DNA from: Hymenobacter profundi
GTDB lineage: Bacteria > Bacteroidota > Bacteroidia > Cytophagales > Hymenobacteraceae
Direction of reading: 5' to 3'
Assembly (NCBI RefSeq): GCF_019334315.1
Contig: NZ_JAHWGL010000034.1
Coordinates: 1-43,016, forward strand
DNA length: 43,016 nucleotides
In this document: piece by piece, positions 17,301 through 24,914 of the stretch
Layout: each line of letters opens with the position of its first letter
Position numbering within the stretch: the stretch's first letter is position 1
Notes under the pieces: model-generated
Database searches by the model: none
What the model saw: the letters and a program-made list of their open reading frames with translations, nothing else
What the model was told of the DNA's origin: nothing
Program-made: the position numbers and the translations under genes

Positions 17301-17803
17301 ACGGCCTGACCGGCAACCTGCGCTACAAGAGCCTCGACCTAAGCGCGTTCTTCCAGGGCGTGCAGGGCAACAAGCTCTACAACCAAGTGAACACCGACAT
17401 CGAGGGCTTCTACCGCGCCTTCAACCTGACGGAGCGGGCGGCCACCAATTACTGGACCGGCCCCGGCAGCACCAACGAGTTTCCGCGCCTGTCGTGGGTA
17501 GGGGCTTCGAACAATAAGCAGCCTTCCACCCGCTTTCTGGAAGACGGTTCCTACCTGCGCCTCAAGAACATTCAGCTGGGCTACACCTTCGGCGACAAGC
17601 TACTCTCGCCGCTGAAAGTAGCGTCGGTGCGGCTCTACGTGAGCGCGCAAAACCTGCTGACCTTCACCAAGTACACCGGCCTCGACCCCGAGCAGGGCAC
17701 CAACAGCAACTCCCTCGGCGACGGCGTGCGCGCCACCGGCATCGACTTCGGCACCTACCCCTCGGCTCGCACCTTCACGGTGGGGATTAACGCGGGTTTC
17801 TAA
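14357..17803 (+). CDS. SusC/RagA-type TonB-dependent transporter with STN signalling domain
   Basis: 1148 residues from ATG at 14357 (MLSLLPHLIWRRGVARLL, a good signal peptide). The frame is open upstream to a GTG at 14288, which would bury the signal. Order: STN domain (about 46-115, ISVQVSNQALKTALHLIG), carboxypeptidase-regulatory-like beta domain (about 143-225, ITGRVTQANGEGLPGVTV), plug (about 240-350, with the SusC signature IIDGVPT and ILKDASSAAIYGARASNGV), then a 22-strand barrel. It imports oligosaccharides across the outer membrane with the SusD partner downstream. The STN domain makes it a transducer for the FecR/sigma pair upstream. Glycan specificity is not evident, but the GH130-like enzyme suggests mannosides. 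Confidence 0.95.
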   Translation: MLSLLPHLIWRRGVARLLWLTTLLVVVGTAQTTAAPASHQDPANRRISVQVSNQALKTALHLIGQQAGVKFVYSPRLIDPQQRVTLRAHEQPLPDVLQQLLAPLHLDFEILQKQVVISKATATGAVPPPTLEARNAHPVPVETTITGRVTQANGEGLPGVTVVVKGTTNGTTSDADGNFTLSLPDASGTLVVSAIGFITQEVSLQGRTQVSVVLQTDVKSLDDVVVIGYTTQRKADLTGAVSQVNQADINGLPVTGPAQILQGKAAGVAITQATGAPGENIAVRIRGVGTINDNDPLYIIDGVPTKTGINQISPNDIESINILKDASSAAIYGARASNGVVIVTTKRGKAGKPRLTASAYAGVQTASNLINMANTSQYVAAYNVAAQNDGREQIPADVAATLPDVNWLKEVLKPARQYNGQLDVSGGTENSQYIVSGSYLKQDGLIENSSFDRYNLRTAVNTTLSRFVKIGTNANLSYSKTRQVGTSGDGFGDGNPGASIVRFALFRTPGTPVRNDQGQFVDLPRTPDGALATAFLGDGINPVALADAADRNFNRYNLLGNAYLEITPVESLRIRSDYGVTFLITDYKQFFKTFGVDRSFNSPAQLAQSNTKEFNYNWTNTAVYELPVGKSTFNFLLGTEAIKNNVTAISASRRGYVDQSPTFQYLDNGTGVQQNGGGEAHSALFSGFARLSYDYDSRYLASFNFRRDGSSQFIPGRRAESFYSGSVGWNLAQERFLRDVSALSLLKLRASVGQLGNSSIGNYPYASLVGGNFYYPFGGVSTQGLSVVSKGNPNLRWETSTQSDVGLDIGLLQGALQLTLDYFVKNTSNVLLFLPQPSSAGNGGNPAVNAGKIRNQGFELELSYRNTIGNDWSYNLSGNLATLKNEVRDLGGTPPSVGGRIDNNYFATLTDVGRPIGSFYLLQADGIFQTAEEVFTHAYQGPGIQPGDVKFKDISGPNGVPDGVIDGNDRTFVGSPIPKLTYGLTGNLRYKSLDLSAFFQGVQGNKLYNQVNTDIEGFYRAFNLTERAATNYWTGPGSTNEFPRLSWVGASNNKQPSTRFLEDGSYLRLKNIQLGYTFGDKLLSPLKVASVRLYVSAQNLLTFTKYTGLDPEQGTNSNSLGDGVRATGIDFGTYPSARTFTVGINAGF

Positions 17804-17822
17804 TCTTCTTGCATCACACGAT

Positions 17823-19325
17823 ATGAAACGCAATTATCTTTTGATCAGCGGATTGACTGCCCTCCTGCTCACCACCGCCGGGTGCGACAGTTTCCTGGAC
17901 CAGCCGGTGCTGGGGCAGTACGAGGCGGGGCAGTTTTTCACGTCTGACACCAACGCCATTCTGGCCGTGAATGCTGCCTACGTGCCACTGTCGTTCCGCG
18001 ACGCGGGCTCCAACACTATCTGGGTGCTGGGCGATGTGGCCTCCGACGATGCCGTGAAGGGTAGCAACCCCGGCGACCAGGCCGACTTCGAGAACATCGA
18101 TATCTTCAACATTACGCCCATCAACGCGGCTGTGGAGGCCCAGTGGCGCCGCGACTACGACGGCATTTTCAAGTGCAATGTGGTGCTCGATGGCCTACCT
18201 GAGAGCAACACCAACATCAGCGCCACTGTGCGCCAGCAGGCCCGAGGGCAGGCACTGTTTCTCAGGGCGTATTACTACTTCGAGCTGACCAACCTCTATG
18301 GCAACATCCCGTTGCGCGTGAAGGTGGAAACGCCCGAGGAACTGCAAAGCCCGGCCGTGCCACAGGCACAGATTTACGCCCAGATTGAGGCCGACTGCCA
18401 AGCCGCCGCCGACGCCCTACCCGCCACCTGGACCGGCACTGACGTAGGCCGCGCCACCAAGGGCGCGGCGCTGGCCCTGCTCACCAAAGCCTATCTGTTT
18501 CAGAAAAAATGGGCGCCGGCCGCCCAAACCGCCCAGGCCGTGGGGGCACTGGGCTACAAGCTGCAACCCGTGTTTGCTGACAACTTCCGGGCGGCCACCG
18601 ACAACAACCAGGAAATCATTTTCTCGGTGCAGCACACCACCGGCCTCAGCCCCAACCAGGGTAGCGGCCTCAACCAATGGTTTGCCCCGCGCCCGCAAAA
18701 CGGCTACGGCTTTTTTCTGCCTACCCAAAGCCTGGTCGATAACTTCGAACGGACCTCGGACGGGGTGGTAGACCCGCGGCTGGACTACACGCTGGGAAGG
18801 GCCGGGCAGTCGTTTTTTGGGGTAGCGTTTGATCCGGGTTGGACCTCTACCGGCTACGTCTCGAAGAAGCACTTGCAGCCGCTGACGGAGATTCCGGCCA
18901 CCATCAAGGGCGACGGCAACCTGAACTACCAGGCTCTGCGCTACGCCGATGTGCTGCTGATGCAGGCCGAGGCCCTAAACGAATCGGGCAACGGCGCGGG
19001 GGCGCTAATGGCTCTCAACCAGGTGCGCAAGCGCGCCCGCGAGAGCTACCTCTACGACACCTCCCTACCCAACGCAGGCACCGTACCCGATGGCCTCCTA
19101 CCCGACATCACCACCACCGACCAAAGCCAATTGCGCGAGCTGATTCGGCGGGAGCGGCGTTCGGAGCTGGCCCTGGAGTTTCACCGCTACTTCGACATCA
19201 TCCGCTACGGCGAGGCCTACGCCCGCCAGGCCCTGGCCGATCGGCCCAACTTCAACTACGCGCGCAACCAGTTCTACCCCATTCCGCAGAGCGAGCGGGA
19301 CACCAACCGCAACCTGGGCTTGTAG
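17823..19325 (+). CDS. SusD/RagB-family surface glycan-binding lipoprotein
   Basis: 500 residues. A lipoprotein signal ends at TTAGC (Cys about 21) and is followed by the SusD-like N-terminal helix (DSFLDQPVLGQYEAGQFF). TPR-type helices follow: RGQALFLRAYYYFELTNLYGNIPL (about 140-163) is the family hallmark. The C-terminal RagB/SusD part contains ALRYADVLLMQAEALNE and IRRERRSELALEFHRYFDIIRYG. It sits on the cell surface as a lid on the SusC barrel and captures glycan. The gene begins 19 bp after susC, which is standard for the pair. Confidence 0.95.
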   Translation: MKRNYLLISGLTALLLTTAGCDSFLDQPVLGQYEAGQFFTSDTNAILAVNAAYVPLSFRDAGSNTIWVLGDVASDDAVKGSNPGDQADFENIDIFNITPINAAVEAQWRRDYDGIFKCNVVLDGLPESNTNISATVRQQARGQALFLRAYYYFELTNLYGNIPLRVKVETPEELQSPAVPQAQIYAQIEADCQAAADALPATWTGTDVGRATKGAALALLTKAYLFQKKWAPAAQTAQAVGALGYKLQPVFADNFRAATDNNQEIIFSVQHTTGLSPNQGSGLNQWFAPRPQNGYGFFLPTQSLVDNFERTSDGVVDPRLDYTLGRAGQSFFGVAFDPGWTSTGYVSKKHLQPLTEIPATIKGDGNLNYQALRYADVLLMQAEALNESGNGAGALMALNQVRKRARESYLYDTSLPNAGTVPDGLLPDITTTDQSQLRELIRRERRSELALEFHRYFDIIRYGEAYARQALADRPNFNYARNQFYPIPQSERDTNRNLGL

Positions 19326-19367
19326 CCGCGCTGCCGTCTTTTTCCTACCCTTTTTGCTTCTCTGTTT

Positions 19368-20438
19368 ATGAAAAGGCACTTTCTATTCCTGCTCCTACCC
19401 TGGCTGCTAGGGGGCGCCGCGGTGCTTTCGGCCTGCTCCGACTCCGACGACGACACGCCCCAGGTAGCCGCCGACACCAGCCGCCTGGCCGCCCTGATTG
19501 ACTCTGTGACCGTGGGCTACAACGCCGCCGTGGAGGGAAACAAGCCCGGCAACTACGCCACCGGCTCGAAAGCTCCTCTGAAAACCGCTCTGGATTTAGC
19601 TACCAGCACCCGCGGCAACAGCCAATACACCCAACTGCAAATCGACAATGCCACGGCTAACCTGCGCCGCGCCGTGGCGGCGTTTCGGGGTAGCCTGATT
19701 GAAGATGTATCGGTGGCGAATCTGGTGGCTTACTGGAAGTTTGAGGGCAACGCCAACGACGCCACCGCCAACGGCCACAATGGCACCCCCAAAACCGGTC
19801 CCACCGGCCCCGGCACCGCGCCCGGCGATGGCGCTACCCTACCTACGCTGGTAGCTGACCGCTTCAACCGTCCCAACCAGGCCTATGAGTTCACCAACGG
19901 CGCCTACATCGAGGTGCCCTACGCGGCAGGCTTCAACCCGCCGGCCATGACTATCAGCCTGTGGTGCAAGCGCTTCGACTCGAACGACGCCAATTATTTG
20001 TTGTCGCTGAACCGCTGGAACGGCTTCAAGTTTCAGCTGCAAGGCGCAGGCAAACCTTTCCTGACGGCTACCACCACCACCGGCATTTTCGACCGGGACG
20101 CTGAATCGGGTGTGGTGGCCGTGAACACCTGGACGCACGTGGTAACCAGCTACGTAGACGGCACCCTGAAATTCTACCTCAACGGTGCGTTGGTGAAAAC
20201 CTGGACCAACGTGCAGGGTCCCATGAAGACCATTCCTGAGCCCGTACCGCTGGCTATCGGCCAACAGCTGCCCAAGGAAACTTACAACCGCGCCCCCACC
20301 GCTGGCCAGGCCGCCGGCTATTTCGAGTACTACGGCCCGGCCTTTTTCAAAGGCCAGATCGATGACATCCGCTTCTACAACCGCGCCCTGACGGATGCGG
20401 AGGTGACGTCTATCTATACGATTGAGAATACGCTGTAA
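19368..20438 (+). CDS. Surface lipoprotein with C-terminal LamG (concanavalin-like) domain
   Basis: 356 residues. A signal with lipobox LSAC (Cys about 23) is followed by an acidic SDSDDD run that may act as a surface-export signal. A helical FIVAR-like segment (about 38-105) precedes a LamG/Laminin_G_3 jelly-roll domain (about 115-352). The latter shows VAYWKFEGNANDATANGHNG, MTISLWCKRFDS, TWTHVVTSYVDGTLKFYLNG and the closing QIDDIRFYNRALTDAEV. No catalytic residues are recognisable, so it is probably a surface glycan-binding protein assisting SusC/SusD. It starts 42 bp after susD. A 43-bp palindrome starts on the last base of its stop codon. Confidence 0.87.
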   Translation: MKRHFLFLLLPWLLGGAAVLSACSDSDDDTPQVAADTSRLAALIDSVTVGYNAAVEGNKPGNYATGSKAPLKTALDLATSTRGNSQYTQLQIDNATANLRRAVAAFRGSLIEDVSVANLVAYWKFEGNANDATANGHNGTPKTGPTGPGTAPGDGATLPTLVADRFNRPNQAYEFTNGAYIEVPYAAGFNPPAMTISLWCKRFDSNDANYLLSLNRWNGFKFQLQGAGKPFLTATTTTGIFDRDAESGVVAVNTWTHVVTSYVDGTLKFYLNGALVKTWTNVQGPMKTIPEPVPLAIGQQLPKETYNRAPTAGQAAGYFEYYGPAFFKGQIDDIRFYNRALTDAEVTSIYTIENTL

Positions 20439-20570
20439 CCTCACCCCCCGGCCCCCTCTCCTCGGGGAGAGGGGGAGCCAAACGAACTTCTTTTTCTTCC
20501 TAGTATGATTCTACAACCACGCCGCCGTGGCTCCCCCTCTCCCCGAGGAGAGGGGGCCGGGGGGTGAGGT
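20438..20570. repeat. P2 GC-rich palindrome with perfect 43-bp stem
   Basis: 20438-20480 and 20528-20570 are exact reverse complements (43 bp), rich in CCCCC/GGGGG, with CCTCACCCCCCGGCCC at the outer end. The 47-nt loop begins with AACGA (20481-20485). The left arm begins on the final A of the LamG gene's TAA, and the right arm ends 17 bases before the GH130-like start codon. The element therefore fills the whole intergenic gap of what should be one operon. Confidence 0.93.
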
Positions 20571-20587
20571 CCCACACACCAGCACGC

Positions 20588-21766
20588 ATGACAATCCGCC
20601 CCTACCCCCTCGCCCTACTCCTTGCCGCTCTCACTAGCTGCAACTCCGCTGACAAAGCTGATACTACGGCCACTCCTCCCGTCAAACCCAAGGAGTGGAG
20701 CATGCTCAACTTCACGAAGGTCGACAGCGCCAACCCCATTATGGGGCCGAGCCCGGTAGGCGTGTTCACCGACCCGATCTTGAAGCAGAAGGTGCAGTGG
20801 GAAGAAAAAGACGTGTTTAACCCGGCTGTGGTGGTGCGCCACGACACCATTTATATGCTGTATCGGGCCGAGAACCTGGTGAAGGGCGCCGTGGGCAAAG
20901 CGTCGCGTATTGGCCTGGCCGCCAGCACCGATGGCATTCATTTCACGCGGCGCAAGGAGCCCGTGTTCTACCCCGACAACGACGCCCAGAAAAAATACGA
21001 GTGGCCGGGCGGCACCGAGGACCCGCGCGTGGTGGAAGACGCCAACGGCGTGTACTACATGACCTACACCGCCTACGACGGCGACAAAGCCCGCTTGCAC
21101 GTGGCGTCCTCCCCCGATCTGGTGCACTGGACCAAGTACGGCAATGCCTTTACTGGGGCCAAAAACGGCGAGTACGTGCCGAAATGGAGTAAGTCGGGCG
21201 CCATTGTGTCGCGCTACGAGCCCGACGGGCGTATTGTGGCCACCAAAATTAATGGCAAGTACTGGATGTATTGGGGTGATGCACAAATCTGGGCGGCCAC
21301 TTCTGACGACCTCATCCACTGGACACCCATCGAGATGGCGCCCGGCGAGAAACCGCCCGTGCCCCTGCGCGCCCAGGCCCAAACCCTACCTAATCTGAAG
21401 ATTGTGCTGCCCACTCGCGAGGGCAAGTTCGACAGCGACCTAGTGGAATCCGGCCCGCCCGCCATGCTCACCGACCAAGGTATTCTGCTGATTTACAACA
21501 GCCGCAACGTACCCGCCATCGGCGACAAGTCCCTACCAGAAGGCACCTACACCGCCGCCCAGGCCCTGTTCGACAAGAACGACCCCACCAAGCTGCTCCT
21601 CCGCACCGACACGTATTTCATGCGTCCCGAGAAGCCCTACGAAACCACTGGCCAGGTGAACCAAGTGGTTTTCCTGGAAGGTCTGGCCCGCCTGCACAAT
21701 ACGTGGTTCCTGTACTACGGCACTGCCGATTCCAAAATAGCCGTGGCTACCCGCCCTGTGGAGTAG
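20588..21766 (+). CDS. GH130-like glycosidase/phosphorylase lipoprotein
   Basis: 392 residues from ATG at 20588. A GTG at 20564 is in frame but lies inside the P2 palindrome. The lipoprotein signal ends LTSC (Cys about 18). The five-bladed beta-propeller shows the GH130 landmarks NPAVVVRHDTIYMLYRAE, SRIGLAASTDGIHF and GGTEDPRVVED (142-152, with EDPR at 144-147). YYMTYTAYDG and a second GDAQIWAATSDDLIHW blade follow. GH130 enzymes act on beta-mannosidic linkages, either as phosphorylases or as hydrolases. Which one this is depends on phosphate-binding residues I cannot place with confidence. As a lipoprotein it would act in the periplasm or at the surface. The gene lies between glycan-binding and sugar-permease genes. 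Confidence 0.85.
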   Translation: MTIRPYPLALLLAALTSCNSADKADTTATPPVKPKEWSMLNFTKVDSANPIMGPSPVGVFTDPILKQKVQWEEKDVFNPAVVVRHDTIYMLYRAENLVKGAVGKASRIGLAASTDGIHFTRRKEPVFYPDNDAQKKYEWPGGTEDPRVVEDANGVYYMTYTAYDGDKARLHVASSPDLVHWTKYGNAFTGAKNGEYVPKWSKSGAIVSRYEPDGRIVATKINGKYWMYWGDAQIWAATSDDLIHWTPIEMAPGEKPPVPLRAQAQTLPNLKIVLPTREGKFDSDLVESGPPAMLTDQGILLIYNSRNVPAIGDKSLPEGTYTAAQALFDKNDPTKLLLRTDTYFMRPEKPYETTGQVNQVVFLEGLARLHNTWFLYYGTADSKIAVATRPVE

Positions 21767-21769
21767 TGT

Positions 21770-21925
21770 TGTGAGTTGTCAGGGGATAGTTGTCAGTTGT
21801 CGGGAGGCGCGGAGTAGTTGTTAGTTGTCAGAATAAACCTAACTTCCTCGCTAATACCTACTCCCTGAGACAACCGACAAATCCTTCCTGACAACTGATA
21901 ACTCTCTCCTAACAACTAACTATCC
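21770..21925. repeat. Quasi-tandem inverted repeat of the GTTGTCAGTT family
   Basis: Left side 21770-21830: repeated variants of GTTGTCAGTTGTC and GTTGTTAGTTGTCAG. Right side about 21870-21925: GACAACCGACA, GACAACTGATAAC and AACAACTAAC, the inverse words. The whole can fold as an irregular hairpin between the GH130-like and permease genes. Of the complete elements, it is the only one without TCGTT/AACGA at its centre. Confidence 0.75.
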
Positions 21926-21933
21926 CCCACCGC

Positions 21934-23196
21934 ATGCAACCAACTGCTCCGGCTACCACCGCCTCAGCCCCCTTCACCGAAAAACGCTACCTCGTCACGC
22001 TGGTATTCGTCACCTCCTTATTCTTGCTCTGGGGCGTGGCTATTACGATGGGCGACGTGCTGAACAAGCACTTCCAAAACGTGCTCAGCGTAAGCAAGGC
22101 CGACTCGGGGCTGGTGCAGTTTTCTATCTTTGGCGCCTACGCCATCATGGGTATTCCGGCCGGCTTGTTTATGAAGCGGTTCGGGTATAAAAATGGCGTG
22201 CTCTTGGGGCTAGGACTGTATGCGCTGGGCGCATTTCTGTTTGTGCCAGCCGCCAATGCGCAGTCGTTCAACTTCTTCCGCGGGGCGCTGTTTGTGCTGG
22301 CCTGCGGCTTGGCTACCCTAGAGGCCGTAGCGCACCCCTTCATGGGCGCCCTGGGCCACCCCGACACCAGCGACCAGCGCATCAATTTTGCGCAGTCGTT
22401 CAATGGCTTAGGCGCCGTGATTGGGCCGCTGTTGGGCAGTTTTTTCATTTTAAACGGCGTACACGCTGATGGTGATTTGTCGTCGGTGAAGACCCTCTAC
22501 CTTTCTATTGGCAGTGTTATTCTATTCATCGGGGTGTGCTTTGCCTTTGTGAAGGTGCCCGCCCTGCAAGACGCTCACGCCGTTGACGTATCGGCTGAGC
22601 CGGAGGCGGGTTTTTACAGCGGTACGGCCGAGGAAGTACCCGAGGCCAAGGGTCTGTTCAACCGTCCGCACTTTGTGTGGGCCGTGGTGGCGCAGTTTTT
22701 CAACGTGGCGGCGCAGGGCGGCACCTGGGCGTTCTTCATCAACTACGGCGCCGAGAAAATGGGTCTCACCGACTCCGTGGCCTCGCGTTACTTTGCTCTC
22801 AGCATGGTGATGATGATGATTGGCCGCTTTGTAGGCACGTTCCTGATGCGCTTCATTGCTCCCAACAAACTGCTGGCTACGTTTGCCTTTGCTAATATTA
22901 TACTGTGTCTCATCATTGCTCAAAGCTGGGGCTGGCCGTCATTTATTGCGCTCTTGGGGCTGAACTTCTTTTTTAGCATCATGTTCCCCACCATCTTCTC
23001 GCTGGGCCTCAAAGACCTGGGCGCCAAGACCCAGCAAGGCTCCTCCTTCCTGGTGATGACGGTGGCCGGCGGCGCTATCTTCCCCTACCTGATGGGCAAA
23101 GTCGCCAACGAAGACGTAGCCCACGCCTATTACCTGCCCATCATCTGCTACCTCGTCATCTTCCTGTTCGGCGCCCGCCTGTATAAGGTACGGTAG
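21934..23196 (+). CDS. FucP-type MFS sugar:H+ symporter
   Basis: 420 residues with about 12 hydrophobic helices. Family landmarks: TLVFVTSLFLLWGVAITMGDVLNKHFQ (about 21-47), YAIMGIPAGLFMKRFGYKNGV after helix 2, ALGHPDTSDQRINFAQSFNGLGAVIGPLLG (about 130-160), and a second-half GRFVGTFLMRFI motif. It belongs to the L-fucose/glucose/galactose permease group and probably carries the monosaccharide or disaccharide released by the GH130-like enzyme across the inner membrane. It closes the glycan-utilisation locus; a P2 palindrome follows 14 bases after its stop. Confidence 0.9.
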   Translation: MQPTAPATTASAPFTEKRYLVTLVFVTSLFLLWGVAITMGDVLNKHFQNVLSVSKADSGLVQFSIFGAYAIMGIPAGLFMKRFGYKNGVLLGLGLYALGAFLFVPAANAQSFNFFRGALFVLACGLATLEAVAHPFMGALGHPDTSDQRINFAQSFNGLGAVIGPLLGSFFILNGVHADGDLSSVKTLYLSIGSVILFIGVCFAFVKVPALQDAHAVDVSAEPEAGFYSGTAEEVPEAKGLFNRPHFVWAVVAQFFNVAAQGGTWAFFINYGAEKMGLTDSVASRYFALSMVMMMIGRFVGTFLMRFIAPNKLLATFAFANIILCLIIAQSWGWPSFIALLGLNFFFSIMFPTIFSLGLKDLGAKTQQGSSFLVMTVAGGAIFPYLMGKVANEDVAHAYYLPIICYLVIFLFGARLYKVR

Positions 23197-23210
23197 AGGT
23201 GAACTTGTAA

Positions 23211-23327
23211 TTTCACCCCCAGCCCCCTCTTCTCGGGGAGAGGGGGAGCGTTCAACGAGAAGCTGCTGCTCCCTGACGTCTGGCTCCCCCTCTCCCCGAG
23301 GAGAGGGGGCGGGGGGGGGGTGAGGTC
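23211..23327. repeat. P2 GC-rich palindrome (diverged copy)
   Basis: A left arm with CAGCCCCCTCTTCTCGGGG (from about 23219) faces a right arm GAGGAGAGGGGGC (23299-23311) and a G10 run ending TGAGGT. The arms are imperfect, with an indel in the G run, so this copy is older than 20438-20570 or has expanded by slippage. The loop contains GTTCAACGA (23250-23258), identical to a word in the loop of the unrelated P4 palindrome. Confidence 0.85.
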
Positions 23328-23385
23328 CGCCGCATGAACGAACCGCTAGGCGGTCCGTAACGTTTTGCTCGTATCTTTTGCTTGC

Positions 23386-24711
23386 ATGACGGCCGACCTC
23401 ACTCCTACCCCTTTCCTACCCGAACACCTCACCCACGCGCACGTGCTGGATGCCCTGCGCCACATCGAGCAGAACGGCTTACGCCTGGCGCCCGGCACCG
23501 TGTATGATTTGGTGTTTGAAAGCCGCCGCTACCCGCCGCGGGCGGTGGCGCAACTGGCCTACCGCTTAGCCAGCCAACAGCCCGACATCCGTTGGCCGCT
23601 GGCCAGCGGCACGCCCACCAACGCGCTGCTCGAACGCCTCGACTTTACCATTGCCACCAAGCGCCCTACCCTCGCCAACTCCCCGCAGGACGGCAACGTG
23701 GCCGAGCAGGAGCAACTACCTGTCAATCTCTACCCCGGCCGGCCGGCCGAAAAGCCTGCCCCTGGCAAACCAGCTCCCGCCGATGCGCCTAGTATAGCCG
23801 CCGAGCCAACTGCCTCCTACCCCACCACGCCCGCGCCCCAGCCTTACTCGCGCGCGCAAGCCTTGGCCGAGCTGTTTATCAGCGAGGAACAGTTGGATGC
23901 AGCTTTAGCGGCCCTGCATCGCCGCCGCAATTTGCTGCTGCAAGGTCCGCCCGGCACGGGCAAGACATTTTTGGCCCAGCGCTTGGCATGGCTGGAGCTG
24001 GGCATCATAGATGAAAGCCGCATCGAGCGGGTGCAGTTTCACCCCAGCTACAGCTACGAGGACTTTGTGCAGGGCTTCCGGCCCGACGCAACTGGTACAT
24101 TTCGGTTGCAGGATGGGGTGTTGGTAGACGTATGCCGCCGCGCCGCCGCTGTGCCCGACCAGCCATTTTTTCTGCTGATTGATGAGCTAAACCGCGGCCA
24201 CGTAGCCCGCATCTTCGGGGAGCTGCTGCTGTTGCTGGAAGCCGACAAGCGCGGCCCTGCCCATGCCGTGCGCCTACCCTACTCACCGGCCGAGGCCCCG
24301 CGCTTTTTCGTGCCCGAGAACCTCTACGTCATCGGCACGCTAAATACCGCCGACCGCTCGCTCACGCCCCTCGATTACGCTCTGCGCCGCCGCTTTGCCT
24401 TCGTGGCTCTGGCCCCGGAGTTCGGGCCGAAGCTACAAGCCTTCCTACTTGACAAAGGATTGCCGACTATTTTGGTAGAGCAACTGGTCACGCGCCTCAA
24501 TGCCCTCAACGAAACCATTGCCGACGACCCCGAGTTGGGTGCGGAATTTCGCATTGGACACAGCTACTTCTGCCAGCCTCCCGCTGGCGCAGAGGCCGAC
24601 GTGTGGTTTCAATTGATTGTGGAACAGGAAATCGGGCCACTATTGGAAGAGTATTGGCAGGAAGATCATGCTAAAGCAGAGGCGGAACTGAAGCGGCTGC
24701 TGGCAAAGTGA
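23386..24711 (+). CDS. mcrB: McrB-type AAA+ NTPase of a type IV restriction system
   Basis: 441 residues from ATG at 23386; a TTG 21 bases upstream is less likely. The N-terminal domain (about 12-75; ALRHIEQNGLRLAPGTVYDLVF, RRYPPRAVAQLAYRLA) resembles the ScoMcrA-like head domain rather than the EcoMcrB methylcytosine-binding domain. A Pro/Ala-rich linker (about 95-155) follows. The AAA+ motor has Walker A GPPGTGKT (187-194), Walker B LLIDELNRG and the McrB hallmark NTADRS (320-325), then LRRRFAF. With McrC it should translocate DNA and cut at modified sites recognised by the head domain. Its partner gene starts 203 bp downstream, past a P1 repeat. No methyltransferase gene is nearby, as expected for type IV. 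Confidence 0.9.
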   Translation: MTADLTPTPFLPEHLTHAHVLDALRHIEQNGLRLAPGTVYDLVFESRRYPPRAVAQLAYRLASQQPDIRWPLASGTPTNALLERLDFTIATKRPTLANSPQDGNVAEQEQLPVNLYPGRPAEKPAPGKPAPADAPSIAAEPTASYPTTPAPQPYSRAQALAELFISEEQLDAALAALHRRRNLLLQGPPGTGKTFLAQRLAWLELGIIDESRIERVQFHPSYSYEDFVQGFRPDATGTFRLQDGVLVDVCRRAAAVPDQPFFLLIDELNRGHVARIFGELLLLLEADKRGPAHAVRLPYSPAEAPRFFVPENLYVIGTLNTADRSLTPLDYALRRRFAFVALAPEFGPKLQAFLLDKGLPTILVEQLVTRLNALNETIADDPELGAEFRIGHSYFCQPPAGAEADVWFQLIVEQEIGPLLEEYWQEDHAKAEAELKRLLAK

Positions 24712-24731
24712 ATGGTGAGTTGAGAAACCGC

Positions 24732-24890
24732 CTGTCATCCTGAGCTTGCGAAGGACCTTCCCACGCGTGAACAACAGACGTAAAAACGACTCGTCATACT
24801 TATCGTTCTGCCGTGAGAAGGTCCTTCGCAAGCTCAGGATGACAGACGCCTTTCTACCATTCACCACTTCACAAACTCACAATTTCACCA
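24732..24890. repeat. P1 palindromic repeat splitting mcrB from mcrC
   Basis: P1 arms at 24732-24765 and 24811-24845 pair with few mismatches. The apex contains AACGACTCGT (24785-24794) and TCGTT (24803-24807). The element is longer at the centre than the other P1 copies. It is followed at 24852-24890 by the quasi-tandem CACTTCACAAACTCACAATT words also seen at 41-67 and 1508-1535. Confidence 0.9.
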
Positions 24891-24914
24891 CTCACCATCT
24901 CACCATCTCACCGC

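Noticed and set aside
20564..20587. GTG start for the GH130-like protein
   Set aside because: It lies inside the right arm of the P2 palindrome. ATG at 20588 directly precedes a lipoprotein signal.
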